A stretch of 35,074 bases of DNA, taken from DATDRS01 sp035291605 (GTDB lineage Bacteria > Chloroflexota > Anaerolineae > Anaerolineales > UBA6663). Both the position numbers and the translations under genes were made by a program. The first letter of the stretch is position 1. The number at the start of each line of letters is the position of its first letter. Below, piece after piece: positions 7,324 to 16,297 of the stretch. The notes below the pieces were generated by a model. That model searched no databases and was not told the DNA's origin. It was given only the letters and a program-made list of their open reading frames with translations. The DNA is taken from NCBI GenBank assembly GCA_035291605.1, contig DATDRS010000151.1, positions 1 through 35,074 of the forward strand. Reading direction: 5' to 3'.

Positions 7324-8728
7324 CCTCCTCCTCGGCCAATCCTACTACCTCCGCTTCGATCCGAAACTGTACGAAGCGATGCAGCCCTACCCGCCGCTCG
7401 GCACGCTGTATGCCGCAAGCTACGCGCGGAGCAAAGGCTACTCGGTTGCGTTGTTCGACGCGATGCTGGCCGACTCCGAGGCCGAATGGGCTGCGGCGTT
7501 GGACGAACACCGGCCGCGCTTCGCCTGCCTCTTCGAAGACAACTTCAACTACCTCTCCAAAATGTGCCTGCTGCGAATGCGCGAGGCGGCTTTTAGGATG
7601 ATCGAGATGGCCAAGGCGCGCGGCGTGCCGGTCATCCTGTGCGGCGCGGACATGACTGACCACGCCGATCTGTACTTCACGTGCGGCGCGGATTACATCC
7701 TGCTGGGCGAGGGCGAGCTGACCCTGGGCGAACTCCTTGACGCCCTCACCGGCCGCTCGTCTCAGCCGCTCGACCAAATCACGGGCCTTGCCTCACGCCT
7801 CACGCCTCACGCCTCACGCCGCCCGGACATCCGCGACCTGGACTGCCTCCCCTTCCCTGCCTGGGATTTGGTAGACATCCCGCGTTACCAGAAAATCTGG
7901 GGCGAGCGCCGGGGCTACTACTCGATGAATCTCGTCACGACGCGCGGCTGCCCCTACCACTGCAACTGGTGCGCCAAGCCCATCTGGGGTCAGCGCTACA
8001 ACGCGCGCTCGCCTGAAAACGTCGTCGCCGAGATGAAATGGCTCAAAGAGCAGTACCGCCCCGACCATATCTGGTTTGCCGACGACATCCTCGGCCTCAA
8101 GCCCGGCTGGATCGAGCGGTTTGCACAATTGGCGCGCGAAGCCGACGCGGTCATCCCGTTCAAATGCCTCCAGCGCGCCGACCTGGTGACAGAGAAGAAC
8201 GCCTCTGCCCTCGCCTCCGCCGGCTGCAAAACCGTGTGGATCGGCGCGGAGTCCGGCTCACAAAAGATCCTCGACGCGATGGACAAGGGCGACACGGTAC
8301 AGGACATCTACAACACGGCCGCGCGGCTTCACGCGCACGGCATCGAAGTCGGGTTCTTCCTGCAATTCGGCTATCCGGGGGAGGGGTGGAACGACATTCA
8401 GCTCACGCTCAAAATGGTGCGCGAGTGCGCGCCAGACGATATCGGCGTCTCGGTCTCATACCCACTACCGGGGACGAAGTTCTATGAGCGCGTGAAGATG
8501 GAACTGGGCCAGAAGCAGAACTGGGTGGACTCGGAAGACCTCGCCATGCTCCATCGCGGCCCCTACCCGACCGAGTTTTACCGCATCCTGCACGGCCGCG
8601 TGCATCACGAGTTCCGCCTGCGCCGGGCGTGGCGTAAGCGCGACTGGCGCGGCCTGGCCCGCACCCCCTACTACCTGCTGGGCCTGCTGCGCACCGAGTC
8701 CCGCCTCCGTGCCCTCGCCCCTCACTGA
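7316..8728 (+). CDS. B12-binding-type radical SAM protein (first of three)
   Basis: A 470-aa protein with a Rossmann-like N-terminal B12-binding-type domain (residues about 1-145; PPLGTLYAASYARSKGYSVA, then YILLGEGELTLGELLDAL) and a radical SAM domain with C212, C216, C219 in GCPYHCNWC. Later elements IWFADD, WIGAESGSQKILDAMDKG and FFLQFGYPGEG fit the BchE-like class of cobalamin radical SAM enzymes. Members methylate unactivated carbons or rearrange rings. No DxHxxG cobalamin motif is evident, which is common in this class. The linker at residues about 159-168 is encoded by four copies of a 7-nt unit. The ATG lies inside an intergenic heptamer array, and no strong Shine-Dalgarno is seen. Confidence 0.88.
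   Translation: MTDLLLGQSYYLRFDPKLYEAMQPYPPLGTLYAASYARSKGYSVALFDAMLADSEAEWAAALDEHRPRFACLFEDNFNYLSKMCLLRMREAAFRMIEMAKARGVPVILCGADMTDHADLYFTCGADYILLGEGELTLGELLDALTGRSSQPLDQITGLASRLTPHASRRPDIRDLDCLPFPAWDLVDIPRYQKIWGERRGYYSMNLVTTRGCPYHCNWCAKPIWGQRYNARSPENVVAEMKWLKEQYRPDHIWFADDILGLKPGWIERFAQLAREADAVIPFKCLQRADLVTEKNASALASAGCKTVWIGAESGSQKILDAMDKGDTVQDIYNTAARLHAHGIEVGFFLQFGYPGEGWNDIQLTLKMVRECAPDDIGVSVSYPLPGTKFYERVKMELGQKQNWVDSEDLAMLHRGPYPTEFYRILHGRVHHEFRLRRAWRKRDWRGLARTPYYLLGLLRTESRLRALAPH
7791..7818. repeat. four perfect CCTCACG heptamers inside a CDS
   Basis: The 7-nt unit CCTCACG occurs four times without change at 7791-7818. It encodes part of the loop joining the B12-binding-type and radical SAM domains. 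Confidence 0.9.
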
Positions 8729-8751
8729 AGACTGTCTACTGCTTACTGCCA
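8724..8751. repeat. heptamer array containing a stop codon
   Basis: Four units starting with ACTG: ACTGAAG, ACTGTCT, ACTGCTT and ACTGCCA. The TGA at 8726-8728 that ends the first B12-type radical SAM gene lies in the first unit, and the array fills the 26-nt gap up to the next ATG. Confidence 0.8.
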
Positions 8752-8754
8752 CCC

Positions 8755-10203
8755 ATGCGCCGCGTCCTCCTCTACAATCCCCGCGCCGTCTTCTGGACGA
8801 TGCCGCTGGCGCTCGTCGCCGTCGGCTCGGCGCTCGACCGCGCGAAGTACGAGGTCATCCTCGTGGACGGGCGGCTCGAAGCTGACCCGCACGGCGCGCT
8901 GCTGGCTCACTTGGACGATACGACCGTGTGCCTGGGCATCACCGTGCTCACGGGCGCCCCCGTCCGCGACGCGCTCGCCATCTCGCGCGCGGTGAAGCAG
9001 GCGTGGCCCGATCTGCCGATCGTCTGGGGCGGCTGGCATCCCTCGCTCTTCCCCGAACAATGCCTGTCCGAACCGAGCGTAGACGCCGTCGTCGTGGGTC
9101 AGGGCGAAGAAACTTTCGCCGAGATCGTAGAGCGCCTTGCGAGCGGTCAATCACTGGAGAACGTCGCGGGTTGCGTTTATCGCCCAAGTCGCAAACTTCC
9201 GCCTCCCGCCTCCCGCCTCTCATCTTCCATCTCTAACCCGCCGCGCCCGTTCCGCGACGTCAACACCCTCCCGCCGCACGACTACACGCTGATTGACGCC
9301 GCACGTTACTTCGCCTCCAAGCGCAAGCGGCAATTCGACTACGTCTCCTCGCAGGGCTGCCGCTTCCGCTGCACTTTCTGCGCCGACCCGACGGTGTTCA
9401 AGCGCGGCTGGTACGGCCTCGACCCGGAGCGCATGGCGCGCGAACTCGCCGAGCATCAGCGTCGCTATGATTTTGAAGAGATCGCCTTTCAAGACGAGAC
9501 CTTCTTCACCAGCCGCGCGCGCGTCGAGGCCATTGCGGATGCCTTCATCGCGGCTGGATTCGCGGAGCGCGTGGCGTGGACGGCGACGATGCGCGCCGAC
9601 CAGGGCGCGCGGCTGGACGATGTGCTCCTGCTCAAATGCAAACGCGCCGGCCTGAGGCGGGTGATGATCGGCGTCGAGTCCGGATCGCCGGAGATGCTCC
9701 AGCGCATCAAGAAAGACATCACCCTCGAGCAGGTGTACGCGAGCGCCGAGCGGTGCGCGCGCCTGGGCGTCGGCGCGATCCTCAACTTCATCGTCGGCTT
9801 TCCGGGCGAGTCAGATGAGAGCGTGCAGGCGACGCTGAACACGGCCGCCCGCCTGCGCACGATGAGCCCCGACTTCGAGGCCGCCATCTTCTACTTTCGC
9901 CCGTACCCCGGCAACCCGATCGCCGACGAGCTGCTGCGCGCGGGTTACGTGTTCCCGACGACGCTGGAGGCCTGGGCCGATTTCGACTACATCGGCGGGC
10001 GCGAGGCCTGGGTGACGCCCGCGCAGTTCCAGCGCATCGAGCGCTTCAAGTTCTATCAGCGGTATGCCTTCGGCCACAACCGGCATCCGTTCCGCTGGCC
10101 GCTCCACCTGGTGAGCCGTTGGCGGGTCGAGCAGCGCTTCTATGCGTTCCCGGTTGAGAAAGTCATCGTCGAAAGGCTGAGGCCGGGTCAGAAGTTGTCC
10201 TGA
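8755..10203 (+). CDS. B12-binding-type radical SAM protein (second of three)
   Basis: A 482-aa protein with an N-terminal B12-binding-type domain (VLLYNPRAVFW, VILVDGRLEADP, IVWGGWHPSLFPE, VVVGQGEETFAEIVERL) and a radical SAM domain with C202, C206, C209 in GCRFRCTFC. Downstream are IAFQDETFF, MIGVESGSPEMLQRIKK and FIVGFPGESDES, as in Elp3/MiaB/BchE-type barrels. The C-terminal tail (WRVEQRFYAFPVEK) resembles that of the third enzyme at 10227, so these two are closer paralogs. Between VYR and NPPRPFRDV the usual short linker is replaced by a Ser/Pro-rich segment (residues about 147-161) encoded by six heptamers. The reaction is unknown; context suggests lipid or glycan precursor modification. 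Confidence 0.88.
   Translation: MRRVLLYNPRAVFWTMPLALVAVGSALDRAKYEVILVDGRLEADPHGALLAHLDDTTVCLGITVLTGAPVRDALAISRAVKQAWPDLPIVWGGWHPSLFPEQCLSEPSVDAVVVGQGEETFAEIVERLASGQSLENVAGCVYRPSRKLPPPASRLSSSISNPPRPFRDVNTLPPHDYTLIDAARYFASKRKRQFDYVSSQGCRFRCTFCADPTVFKRGWYGLDPERMARELAEHQRRYDFEEIAFQDETFFTSRARVEAIADAFIAAGFAERVAWTATMRADQGARLDDVLLLKCKRAGLRRVMIGVESGSPEMLQRIKKDITLEQVYASAERCARLGVGAILNFIVGFPGESDESVQATLNTAARLRTMSPDFEAAIFYFRPYPGNPIADELLRAGYVFPTTLEAWADFDYIGGREAWVTPAQFQRIERFKFYQRYAFGHNRHPFRWPLHLVSRWRVEQRFYAFPVEKVIVERLRPGQKLS
9195..9236. repeat. six heptamers inserted in a CDS
   Basis: ACTTCCG at 9195, then CCTCCCG twice (9202-9215), then CCTCTCA, TCTTCCA and TCTCTAA: six units, 42 nt, exactly 14 codons. They lie in the domain linker of the second B12-type radical SAM gene. 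Confidence 0.85.
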
Positions 10204-10226
10204 GTTGACCAGATGAAGGATTACCC

Positions 10227-11696
10227 ATGATCATCCTGTACAACCCTTGGAGCACCCCCTCTAAAAAGAAACCGCTACCCATGTCGTTGCTTGCCATCGC
10301 CTCGGTGCTCGAAGGCGAGCACGCGTACGAAATCGTGGACGGTAACCTGCTGGCGGACCCGGTTGGACACATCATCGAGATCGGGCGGCGGCGGAAACTT
10401 ACCGCCGTTGGGTTTACGGTCATGCCGGGGCCGCAACTCAACCACGCAGTCCCCGATGCGCGGCGGCTCAAGACGGCTCTGCCGGAGGTCCCTATCGTGT
10501 GGGGCGGCTACTTCCCCTCGCAGCACGATGATGTCATCCTCAAAGAAAGCTACGTGGACTTCTGCATCCACAGCCAGGGCGAGCAGACCTTTCTCGAACT
10601 CGTGCGCACGCTCGACCAGGGCGGGAGTTTCGCGTCTATCCTCGGCCTGAGCTACCGTGAGAACGGGCAGATCAGGCGCAACCCTCACCGCCCGCTCGTC
10701 CCGCTGGACGACCTCCCCGACTGGCCGTATCACCGGGTCCCGATGGAACGCTACTTCCACAAGCATTATCTGGGCAATTGGGTCGGTACGCACCATTCGT
10801 CGTATGGCTGCCCGTTCGCGTGCAACTTCTGCGCGGTCGTGGGCATGGTCAGCAAACGCTGGCTGCCGCAGTCGCCCGCGCGCCTGGAGCGCATTCTGCG
10901 CTTCCAGAAAGAGGCGTACGGCGCGGACGCCATCCAGTTCCACGACATGGATTTCTTCGTGTCCGAGGCGCGCACTGCCGAGTTTGCCGAGCGCATCACC
11001 GGCCTCGACCTGACTTGGTGGGCGCTGGGCCGAGTCGACGAGTTGATGCGATACAGCGATGCGACGTGGAAGACGATGAAGGCCAGCGGGTTGAAGATGG
11101 TCTTCAGCGGCGCGGAGTCCGGCTCTGACGAGGTGCTCAAGCGCATGAACAAAGGCGGCAAGGCCAAGGCTAACCTCACCCTCGAACTGGCGCAGCGGAT
11201 GAAGGCGTACGACATCGTGCCGGAGTTCTCCTTCGTGCTGGGCAATCCGCCTGATCCCATAGCCGATATTCAGACGACCATCGCGTTCATCCGCCGCCTC
11301 AAGGAAATCAACCCCGCGACGGAAGTCATCCTGTACGTTTACACGCCCGTCCCGCAGGAGGGCACGCTCTACGACGAGGCCCGCGCGCTCGGCTTCAAGT
11401 TCCCCGAGAGGCTGGCCGAATGGGTGAGCGGCGACTGGCGCAATTTTTCGCTGCGGCGCGACCCGCACACGCCGTGGCTCAATCCGCAGATCAAGCAGAC
11501 CGTGCGCGACTTCGAGCGCGTGCTGAACGCCTATTACCCGACCGTGACCGACACGCGGCTGGCCGGCCTCAAGCGGGCCGCCCTGCGCGCGCTGGGGAGC
11601 TGGCGTTATCACGCACGCTTCTACGCGTACCCGCTCGAACTGCGCGCCTTCCACCGCTTCTTTCAATACCAGCGGCCTGAAACGACCGGTTTCTAG
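10227..11696 (+). CDS. B12-binding-type radical SAM protein (third of three)
   Basis: A 489-aa protein with the same layout as its two upstream neighbours. The B12-binding-type domain has IILYNPWSTP, YEIVDGNLLADP, IVWGGYFPSQHDD and IHSQGEQTFLELV. The radical SAM cysteines are C195, C199, C202 in GCPFACNFC, followed by IQFHDMDFFV, FSGAESGSDEVLKRMNKGG and FVLGNPPDP. Its linker (LSYRENGQIRRNPHRPLVPLDDLPD) is ordinary, with no repeat insertion, and so shows what the second enzyme probably looked like before insertion. The 23-nt gap before it (10204-10226) also has a 7-nt rhythm. Likely a cobalamin-dependent radical SAM enzyme of unknown substrate. Confidence 0.88.
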   Translation: MIILYNPWSTPSKKKPLPMSLLAIASVLEGEHAYEIVDGNLLADPVGHIIEIGRRRKLTAVGFTVMPGPQLNHAVPDARRLKTALPEVPIVWGGYFPSQHDDVILKESYVDFCIHSQGEQTFLELVRTLDQGGSFASILGLSYRENGQIRRNPHRPLVPLDDLPDWPYHRVPMERYFHKHYLGNWVGTHHSSYGCPFACNFCAVVGMVSKRWLPQSPARLERILRFQKEAYGADAIQFHDMDFFVSEARTAEFAERITGLDLTWWALGRVDELMRYSDATWKTMKASGLKMVFSGAESGSDEVLKRMNKGGKAKANLTLELAQRMKAYDIVPEFSFVLGNPPDPIADIQTTIAFIRRLKEINPATEVILYVYTPVPQEGTLYDEARALGFKFPERLAEWVSGDWRNFSLRRDPHTPWLNPQIKQTVRDFERVLNAYYPTVTDTRLAGLKRAALRALGSWRYHARFYAYPLELRAFHRFFQYQRPETTGF

Positions 11697-11780
11697 TCAA
11701 CGGATTGACCGGATGGAATGGATTGTGAAGGATGATCTTATCCACCCCCGGCGTCATCCGTTCCATCGGTTGACGCCATG
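11695..11780. repeat. heptamer array with imperfect inverted arms
   Basis: The gap between the third radical SAM gene and the methyltransferase gene has a 7-nt period (GGATTGA, CCGGATG, GAATGGA and similar; later CGTCATC, CGTTCCA). Left units containing GTCAAC and CGGATGGAATGG are matched by inverted units CCGTTCCATCGGTTGAC on the right, so it can fold imperfectly. The last units run into the ATG at 11778. Confidence 0.65.
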
Positions 11781-12440
11781 CCCTGGCTGCGCCGCAGACC
11801 AAAAACGCTGACAGTCGTCGAGGCCTATGCCCGCTGGGCCAAGACTTACCCGTCCGAGGCGCACAATCCCCTCATGGAACTGGAGCAGCGCGCGACGCTG
11901 GAGCTTTTGCCGGACGTGAGCGGCTGCGCCGCGCTCGATCTGGGGTGCGGCTCCGGGCGCTATCTGCGCCGCCTGTTAGTGCATGGGGCAGCCTGCGCGG
12001 TCGGCGCAGACCTCTCGCGGGCGATGCTGGCCCGGGCGCGCTCCGCGATCGCCTCCGCCAACCTGGTCCAGTCCGACATGCTTGCCCTGCCTCTCCCGGC
12101 CGCGGCCTTTGACCGGGTCGTGTGCAGTCTGGCCGTGGGCCACGTTCCTGATCTGAAGCTGGCGCTCGCCGAGATCGCGCGCGTGCTGAGGCCGAACGGC
12201 GTCGTCGTCTATTCTGACTTTCATCCGTTTGGCGCATACGTGGGCTGGGCGCGCACCTTTCAGGCCGCCGACGGTCGCACGTTCGCCGTGGAGCATCACC
12301 CGCATCTTTACGCCGATCACCACGCCGCCAGCCAGGCGGCCGGGCTGGTGATTGAAGCCGTGCGCGAGCCGGTGATTGACTTCGATCACAAATGGCGAGG
12401 CTGCCCGGCCGCGCTGATCATCCGCGCCCGGAAAGCCTGA
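11778..12440 (+). CDS. class I SAM-dependent methyltransferase
   Basis: A 220-aa Rossmann-fold methyltransferase of the UbiE/BioC-like type. Motif I is ALDLGCGSGRYLRRL near residue 54, the acidic ribose-binding residue follows in AVGADLSRAML, SDMLALPLPAAAFDRVVCS gives the next motif, and LAEIARVLRPNGVVVYSDFHP is the characteristic post-motif strand. It probably methylates a small molecule; neighbours suggest a sugar or lipid intermediate. It lies in the same direction as the radical SAM genes, after an 81-nt repeat-filled gap. Confidence 0.88.
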   Translation: MPWLRRRPKTLTVVEAYARWAKTYPSEAHNPLMELEQRATLELLPDVSGCAALDLGCGSGRYLRRLLVHGAACAVGADLSRAMLARARSAIASANLVQSDMLALPLPAAAFDRVVCSLAVGHVPDLKLALAEIARVLRPNGVVVYSDFHPFGAYVGWARTFQAADGRTFAVEHHPHLYADHHAASQAAGLVIEAVREPVIDFDHKWRGCPAALIIRARKA

Positions 12441-12496
12441 CCACCCAGAACATAGAAAGCCTCCTCGTGCTCTGCCTGTCCTTCGTGGCTTAAGAT

Positions 12497-13672
12497 ATGC
12501 TTTTCAGCCGCCCCTTTTCCTTCGTCAATGCCCAGGTCGTCGGCCCCGACGGCGTGATCGCCTCGGCGCTCCGGGTCGAGCGCAGCCGGGTGGCCGGTTT
12601 CGCGCCGCGCCCGAGGGAGGCGCAGTTCGACGTGAACGGCGCGTTTATCTATCCCGGCCTGGTCAACGCCCACGACCATCTCGAACTCAACAATTTCCCG
12701 CGCCTGAAATGGCGCACACGTCATGCCAACGCCCGCGATTGGATCGCCGACTTTCAGCCTCGCTTCAACACTGATCCAGGGCTCGCCGGCCCCATGTCCG
12801 CGCCGCTGGACGATCGGCTGTTCGTCGGCGGCCTCAAGAACCTGCTGAGCGGCGTGACGACGGTTTGCCACCATAACCCGTTGTATCCGTCGCTCCGCCG
12901 CGCCAATTTTCCCGTGCGGGTCATCCGGCGTTATGGCTGGAGCCACTCGCTGGCGATTGACGGCGATTCGGCTGCTCGTGCTTATCGGCGCACGCCCAAG
13001 ACGTGGCCCTGGATCATTCACGCCGCCGAGGGCACAGACGCCGAAGCCGAGCGCGAGTTGGAACAGCTGGAACGATTGGGCTGCCTCGGTTCAAACACCA
13101 TCATCGTCCACGGGGTCGGCTTGCGACTCGCTGATCGGGGCAAGCTGGTGGAGTGCGGCGGCGGGTTGGTCTGGTGCCCCTCTTCGAATCTTTTCACACT
13201 GGGCGCAACGGCCGAGGTGCGCGATCTCGCCGGCGCTGGCCGCGTCGCGTTAGGCAGCGATTCGCGGCTGAGCGGCGAACACGATCTGCTGCGTGAACTC
13301 AAATGCGCGGCGCAGACCGGGCAGGTAGACGCCCAGGCGTTGTTTCGGATGACCACCAGCGACGCGGCGGCATTGCTGCGACTGCCGCAGGCAGGCCGCA
13401 TCGCGATGGGCCGCCCCGCCGACTTGCTCCTCCTGCCGCGCCGGGGCGACGACCCGTATCAAACCCTGGTGAATGCGGAACGCAAGGATGTCGAACTGGT
13501 CGTCCTCAACGGGCAGCCCCGGCTGGGCGCGCTGGCGTTTGCGCCCCTGTTTGCGGCGCTGCGCACGGAGACTCGGCGCGTCGAGGTGGATGGCGCAATC
13601 AAATGGCTGGAGCAGCGTCTGGCGCAACGACTGGCAGCCGGATCCATCGGAGAACCGGGAGTGAGATTTTGA
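12497..13672 (+). CDS. amidohydrolase-superfamily protein (TRZ/ATZ-like)
   Basis: A 391-aa metal-dependent hydrolase. The N-terminal beta-sandwich leads into the barrel with YPGLVNAHDHLELNN (HxH metal motif near residue 57). A further histidine is in WIIHAAEG and another in IIVHGV, and the catalytic aspartate is in ALGSDSRLSG. The C-terminus (GRIAMGRPADLLLLP) is typical of cyclic deaminases and chlorohydrolases. It would remove an amino or other leaving group from a ring compound or hydrolyse an amide. Its presence in a glycan-type locus is unusual; its substrate may be a modified base or nucleoside-linked intermediate, which is speculation. The stop overlaps the next ATG by one base. Confidence 0.85.
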   Translation: MLFSRPFSFVNAQVVGPDGVIASALRVERSRVAGFAPRPREAQFDVNGAFIYPGLVNAHDHLELNNFPRLKWRTRHANARDWIADFQPRFNTDPGLAGPMSAPLDDRLFVGGLKNLLSGVTTVCHHNPLYPSLRRANFPVRVIRRYGWSHSLAIDGDSAARAYRRTPKTWPWIIHAAEGTDAEAERELEQLERLGCLGSNTIIVHGVGLRLADRGKLVECGGGLVWCPSSNLFTLGATAEVRDLAGAGRVALGSDSRLSGEHDLLRELKCAAQTGQVDAQALFRMTTSDAAALLRLPQAGRIAMGRPADLLLLPRRGDDPYQTLVNAERKDVELVVLNGQPRLGALAFAPLFAALRTETRRVEVDGAIKWLEQRLAQRLAAGSIGEPGVRF

Positions 13673-13839
13673 TGCCTCCGTTTATGGATCACTCATTGAC
13701 GACGGCGGACGAGCTTGAGCCGGCCAACCCCTCGCGCCGCGAACAGTTCCGGGATTTCATGCGCGCGCATCGCGCCCTCGTCGCCGAGCTGCGCGACTAC
13801 GAGGGCGCGCCGGTTCAAATTTGCTGGCTGGATTGGTGA
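13672..13839 (+). CDS. 55-aa small protein of unknown function
   Basis: A small charged protein whose ATG shares a base with the stop of the amidohydrolase gene (TGATG). It ends one base before the ATG of the GT87-like gene. GGGAG with further purines precedes the start by about 10 nt. The sequence is helical in character (SRREQFRDFMRAHRALVAEL) and ends in ICWLDW. Tight coupling on both sides supports it being real; I do not recognise a family. Confidence 0.6.
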   Translation: MPPFMDHSLTTADELEPANPSRREQFRDFMRAHRALVAELRDYEGAPVQICWLDW

Positions 13840-13840
13840 C

Positions 13841-15067
13841 ATGCCCCGCTGGCTCAAAGTCCTGGTCACAGCCGCCTGGCTGGTGGCGGCGCTGGGTTTC
13901 GTCACGCGCACCCTTCTCCCGGCGGCGCAGACCATTACCTATGGATTCATGGGATACTACACTGCCGCCTGGCTCCTGGCGCGTGGTGAATGGACTCCCG
14001 ACGCCTACGACGACGACCATTTCCGCGCCCGGGTCGAAGCCCTGACGGATGGACAACTGGGCGACATCATCGGTTACAATCCCCCGGCGGTGGCGTTGAT
14101 CTTGTTCCCGCTGGCCGGATTGTCCCTGCGTGAAGCCCGCTGGGTGTGGACGCTGGCGAATGCGGGCCTGCTGGCCCTCGCGGGATGGCTGATCTTCCGC
14201 GCGGTCGCGCGTACCCGACCGGTGAGCCGGTGGCTATGGCTCGCGTTGAGCGCGCTGGCCCTCGCTGATGCGCCTCTCATCGAGAATATTCGTTTTGGGC
14301 AGGTCTATGTCCTCTTGCTGTGCCTGTATGCTGCGACGTTGTGGGGGTGGGCGACGGAGCGTGACGAAGTGACCGGGCTTGGGCTGGGGCTGATGGGCCT
14401 GCTCAAGGCCAGCGGCCTTCCACTCTGGCTATTGTTGGTCACCCGGCGCTGGCCTCGCCCGCCATGGCGCATACTGGCGATGGGCGCCGCGCTTGCCCTG
14501 CTTACGCTTTCATGCCTCGGCCCAGCCATTTATGTCGCCTTCCTTCGCCGTGTCCCGGAGGAGCTGATGAGCACGCCATGGGTGACGTTGACGGTCTTTC
14601 AGTCCACGCCGAGTTTCTTCGCCCACTTCCTGCGCTTCGAGTCTCAGTTCAACCCCGCGCCGATAGCGAACTGGCCGGGCGTCGCCAACGGTTTGACGCT
14701 GACCGTAACGGCAGTCTCTTTGGGCCTCACGCTCTGGCGTATGCGTCAGGCCGATTTGACGCTGGCGTTTGCGGCGGCGACCGTCCTTGCAGTGGTGCTC
14801 TTCCCGGTGGCCGAGCAGTATCACTCGACCCTGCTATTGCTGCCACTCTCGGTCCTCGCTGCCGATCTCGTCGCCAGCGGCGCGCGTTGGCGTTGGATTG
14901 CGGGTTGGGCGGTCGCGGCAGCCCTGCTGGCCTTGCCGCTACCCTACCAGACTCCGCGCCTAAGCCAGGGCTGGCTCTCGCTCCTCGCTTACCCGCGCTT
15001 GTACGGCGGCTGGCTGCTCTGGGCCTTGTTGATGCTGAGATCGAAGTCGGCCCCGCCTGAGGCTTGA
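13841..15067 (+). CDS. GT87-like (DUF2029) polytopic glycosyltransferase
   Basis: A 408-aa membrane protein with about ten hydrophobic helices. The first (LKVLVTAAWLVAALGFV) is followed by an exofacial loop with YDDDHFRARVEAL and YNPPAVALILFPLAGLSL, a pattern seen in the DUF2029/GT87 polyprenyl-phosphate-mannose mannosyltransferases. FGQVYVLLLCLYA and LLKASGLPLWLLL are further family-like segments. It would transfer a sugar from a lipid-phosphate donor on the outer face of the membrane. I chose the ATG at 13841 rather than the upstream in-frame start, because the latter overlaps the 55-aa gene. The flippase gene follows after 3 nt. Confidence 0.8.
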   Translation: MPRWLKVLVTAAWLVAALGFVTRTLLPAAQTITYGFMGYYTAAWLLARGEWTPDAYDDDHFRARVEALTDGQLGDIIGYNPPAVALILFPLAGLSLREARWVWTLANAGLLALAGWLIFRAVARTRPVSRWLWLALSALALADAPLIENIRFGQVYVLLLCLYAATLWGWATERDEVTGLGLGLMGLLKASGLPLWLLLVTRRWPRPPWRILAMGAALALLTLSCLGPAIYVAFLRRVPEELMSTPWVTLTVFQSTPSFFAHFLRFESQFNPAPIANWPGVANGLTLTVTAVSLGLTLWRMRQADLTLAFAAATVLAVVLFPVAEQYHSTLLLLPLSVLAADLVASGARWRWIAGWAVAAALLALPLPYQTPRLSQGWLSLLAYPRLYGGWLLWALLMLRSKSAPPEA

Positions 15068-15070
15068 GCC

Positions 15071-16297
15071 ATGCGCACGCCACTGAGTCTGGCCGCGAGT
15101 CCCAAGATGCGCCGCCGCGCGCTGGTCATGGTGGTAAACGCCGCCAACAGCCTAATCCTCCCGCTGGTCAGCCCGCTGTTCTCCTTCCTCGTCATCCGCC
15201 TCGCCTCGGTCGAACTGTGGGGGGAGTTCGTCCGCGTGCTCGCCCTGGCGCAATTCGGAACCCATGTCGTCATGTGGGGCAACAAGGATTATCTGCTGCG
15301 CGAGTTCAGCCAGAACCCCGCTCACCTAGCCCAGGCCTGGCAGACCAGTCTGATTACCCGTCTGGCGCTGTTCACCGCGTTTGCGGCCGCGCTGGCCGGC
15401 CTTGGGGTTCCACCTTTGCGCCTGTTGTGGCTCATCTTCATGAGCCTGGCCATCGTCCTCGATCAAGCTTACGACGTATTCGTCCTTTACAAACGCGATT
15501 TTGCGTATTCCATCTTCGTCGAACTGTGCGGTCTGGCACTTCTCGCTTTTCCAGTGATCTCGGTGCGTCACACGCTTCGTCTGGACGGCCTGATCATCCT
15601 GTTTGGCGTATCCAATCTGTCCAAGGCAGGCCTGTTCTTGTGGCGGTTTCGCCGGCACACTGCCGGGCTGGGGGCCGGCCGCTTTGATCTTAATCATCTG
15701 CGCCTGGCCTTTCCCTTCTTCCTGCTGGGCTTCAGCGGCCTTATGCAATCCCGGATTGACCTGTATATCATCAGCCTCCTGCTGTCCCGAAAAGAGATCG
15801 GGCAATATCAAGTCTTTACGAATCTGATTATTTGCGCGCAGTCTGTGTCCGGTTTCGTCCTCGTCCCGTTCGCGAAGAATCTGTATCGCCTGTCCTACAG
15901 CGCCATCCTAAAAATTTCTGTCCGGCTGTTCGGCCTTGGGCTGATCACGGCGGCGGCGGCGCTGCCGGCGATTCATCTCGCGCTCACGGCGCTCTATCAC
16001 ATTGAGCTGTCGCCCGTCTTCCTGGTCTGGGGCGCGTTGTTCGTCTGGCCTATCTATTTCTACCTGCCCATCATTTACGCGCTCTTCAAAGCCGACCAGC
16101 TGATGGCAGTGATTCTCATCAATTTTGCGGGGATGGGCGTCACGCTGGGGCTGAGCCTGCTCCTGCTGCCCCGCCTGGGGATGCTGGGCGCGGTGGCCGC
16201 CAGCGCAGCGACGCAGTGGCTGATGCTAGCAGCATACCTACTCCAGGGACGATCATTGCGGGATGAGCCTGCGGCTATTGTGTCCGAATTGTCGTGA
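15071..16297 (+). CDS. Wzx-like polysaccharide flippase
   Basis: A 408-aa protein with about 12 membrane helices, of the MATE/MVF-like polysaccharide transport superfamily. The start (ALVMVVNAANSLILPLVSPLFSFLVIRLAS) and FPFFLLGFSGLMQSRIDLYIISLLLSRKEIGQYQVF are typical: the second is the helix pair that begins the C-terminal half of Wzx/RfbX proteins. It would move lipid-linked oligosaccharides across the cytoplasmic membrane. It lies 3 nt after the GT87-like gene, and its end overlaps the following methyltransferase gene by 35 nt. Confidence 0.85.
   Translation: MRTPLSLAASPKMRRRALVMVVNAANSLILPLVSPLFSFLVIRLASVELWGEFVRVLALAQFGTHVVMWGNKDYLLREFSQNPAHLAQAWQTSLITRLALFTAFAAALAGLGVPPLRLLWLIFMSLAIVLDQAYDVFVLYKRDFAYSIFVELCGLALLAFPVISVRHTLRLDGLIILFGVSNLSKAGLFLWRFRRHTAGLGAGRFDLNHLRLAFPFFLLGFSGLMQSRIDLYIISLLLSRKEIGQYQVFTNLIICAQSVSGFVLVPFAKNLYRLSYSAILKISVRLFGLGLITAAAALPAIHLALTALYHIELSPVFLVWGALFVWPIYFYLPIIYALFKADQLMAVILINFAGMGVTLGLSLLLLPRLGMLGAVAASAATQWLMLAAYLLQGRSLRDEPAAIVSELS

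Noticed and set aside
7067..9236. Short repeats as a CRISPR array
   Set aside because: Units are 7 nt, directly abutting and drifting, without spacers; no cas genes are present.
10275..11666. 463-aa open frame on the minus strand
   Set aside because: Antisense to the third B12-type radical SAM gene with well-placed motifs.
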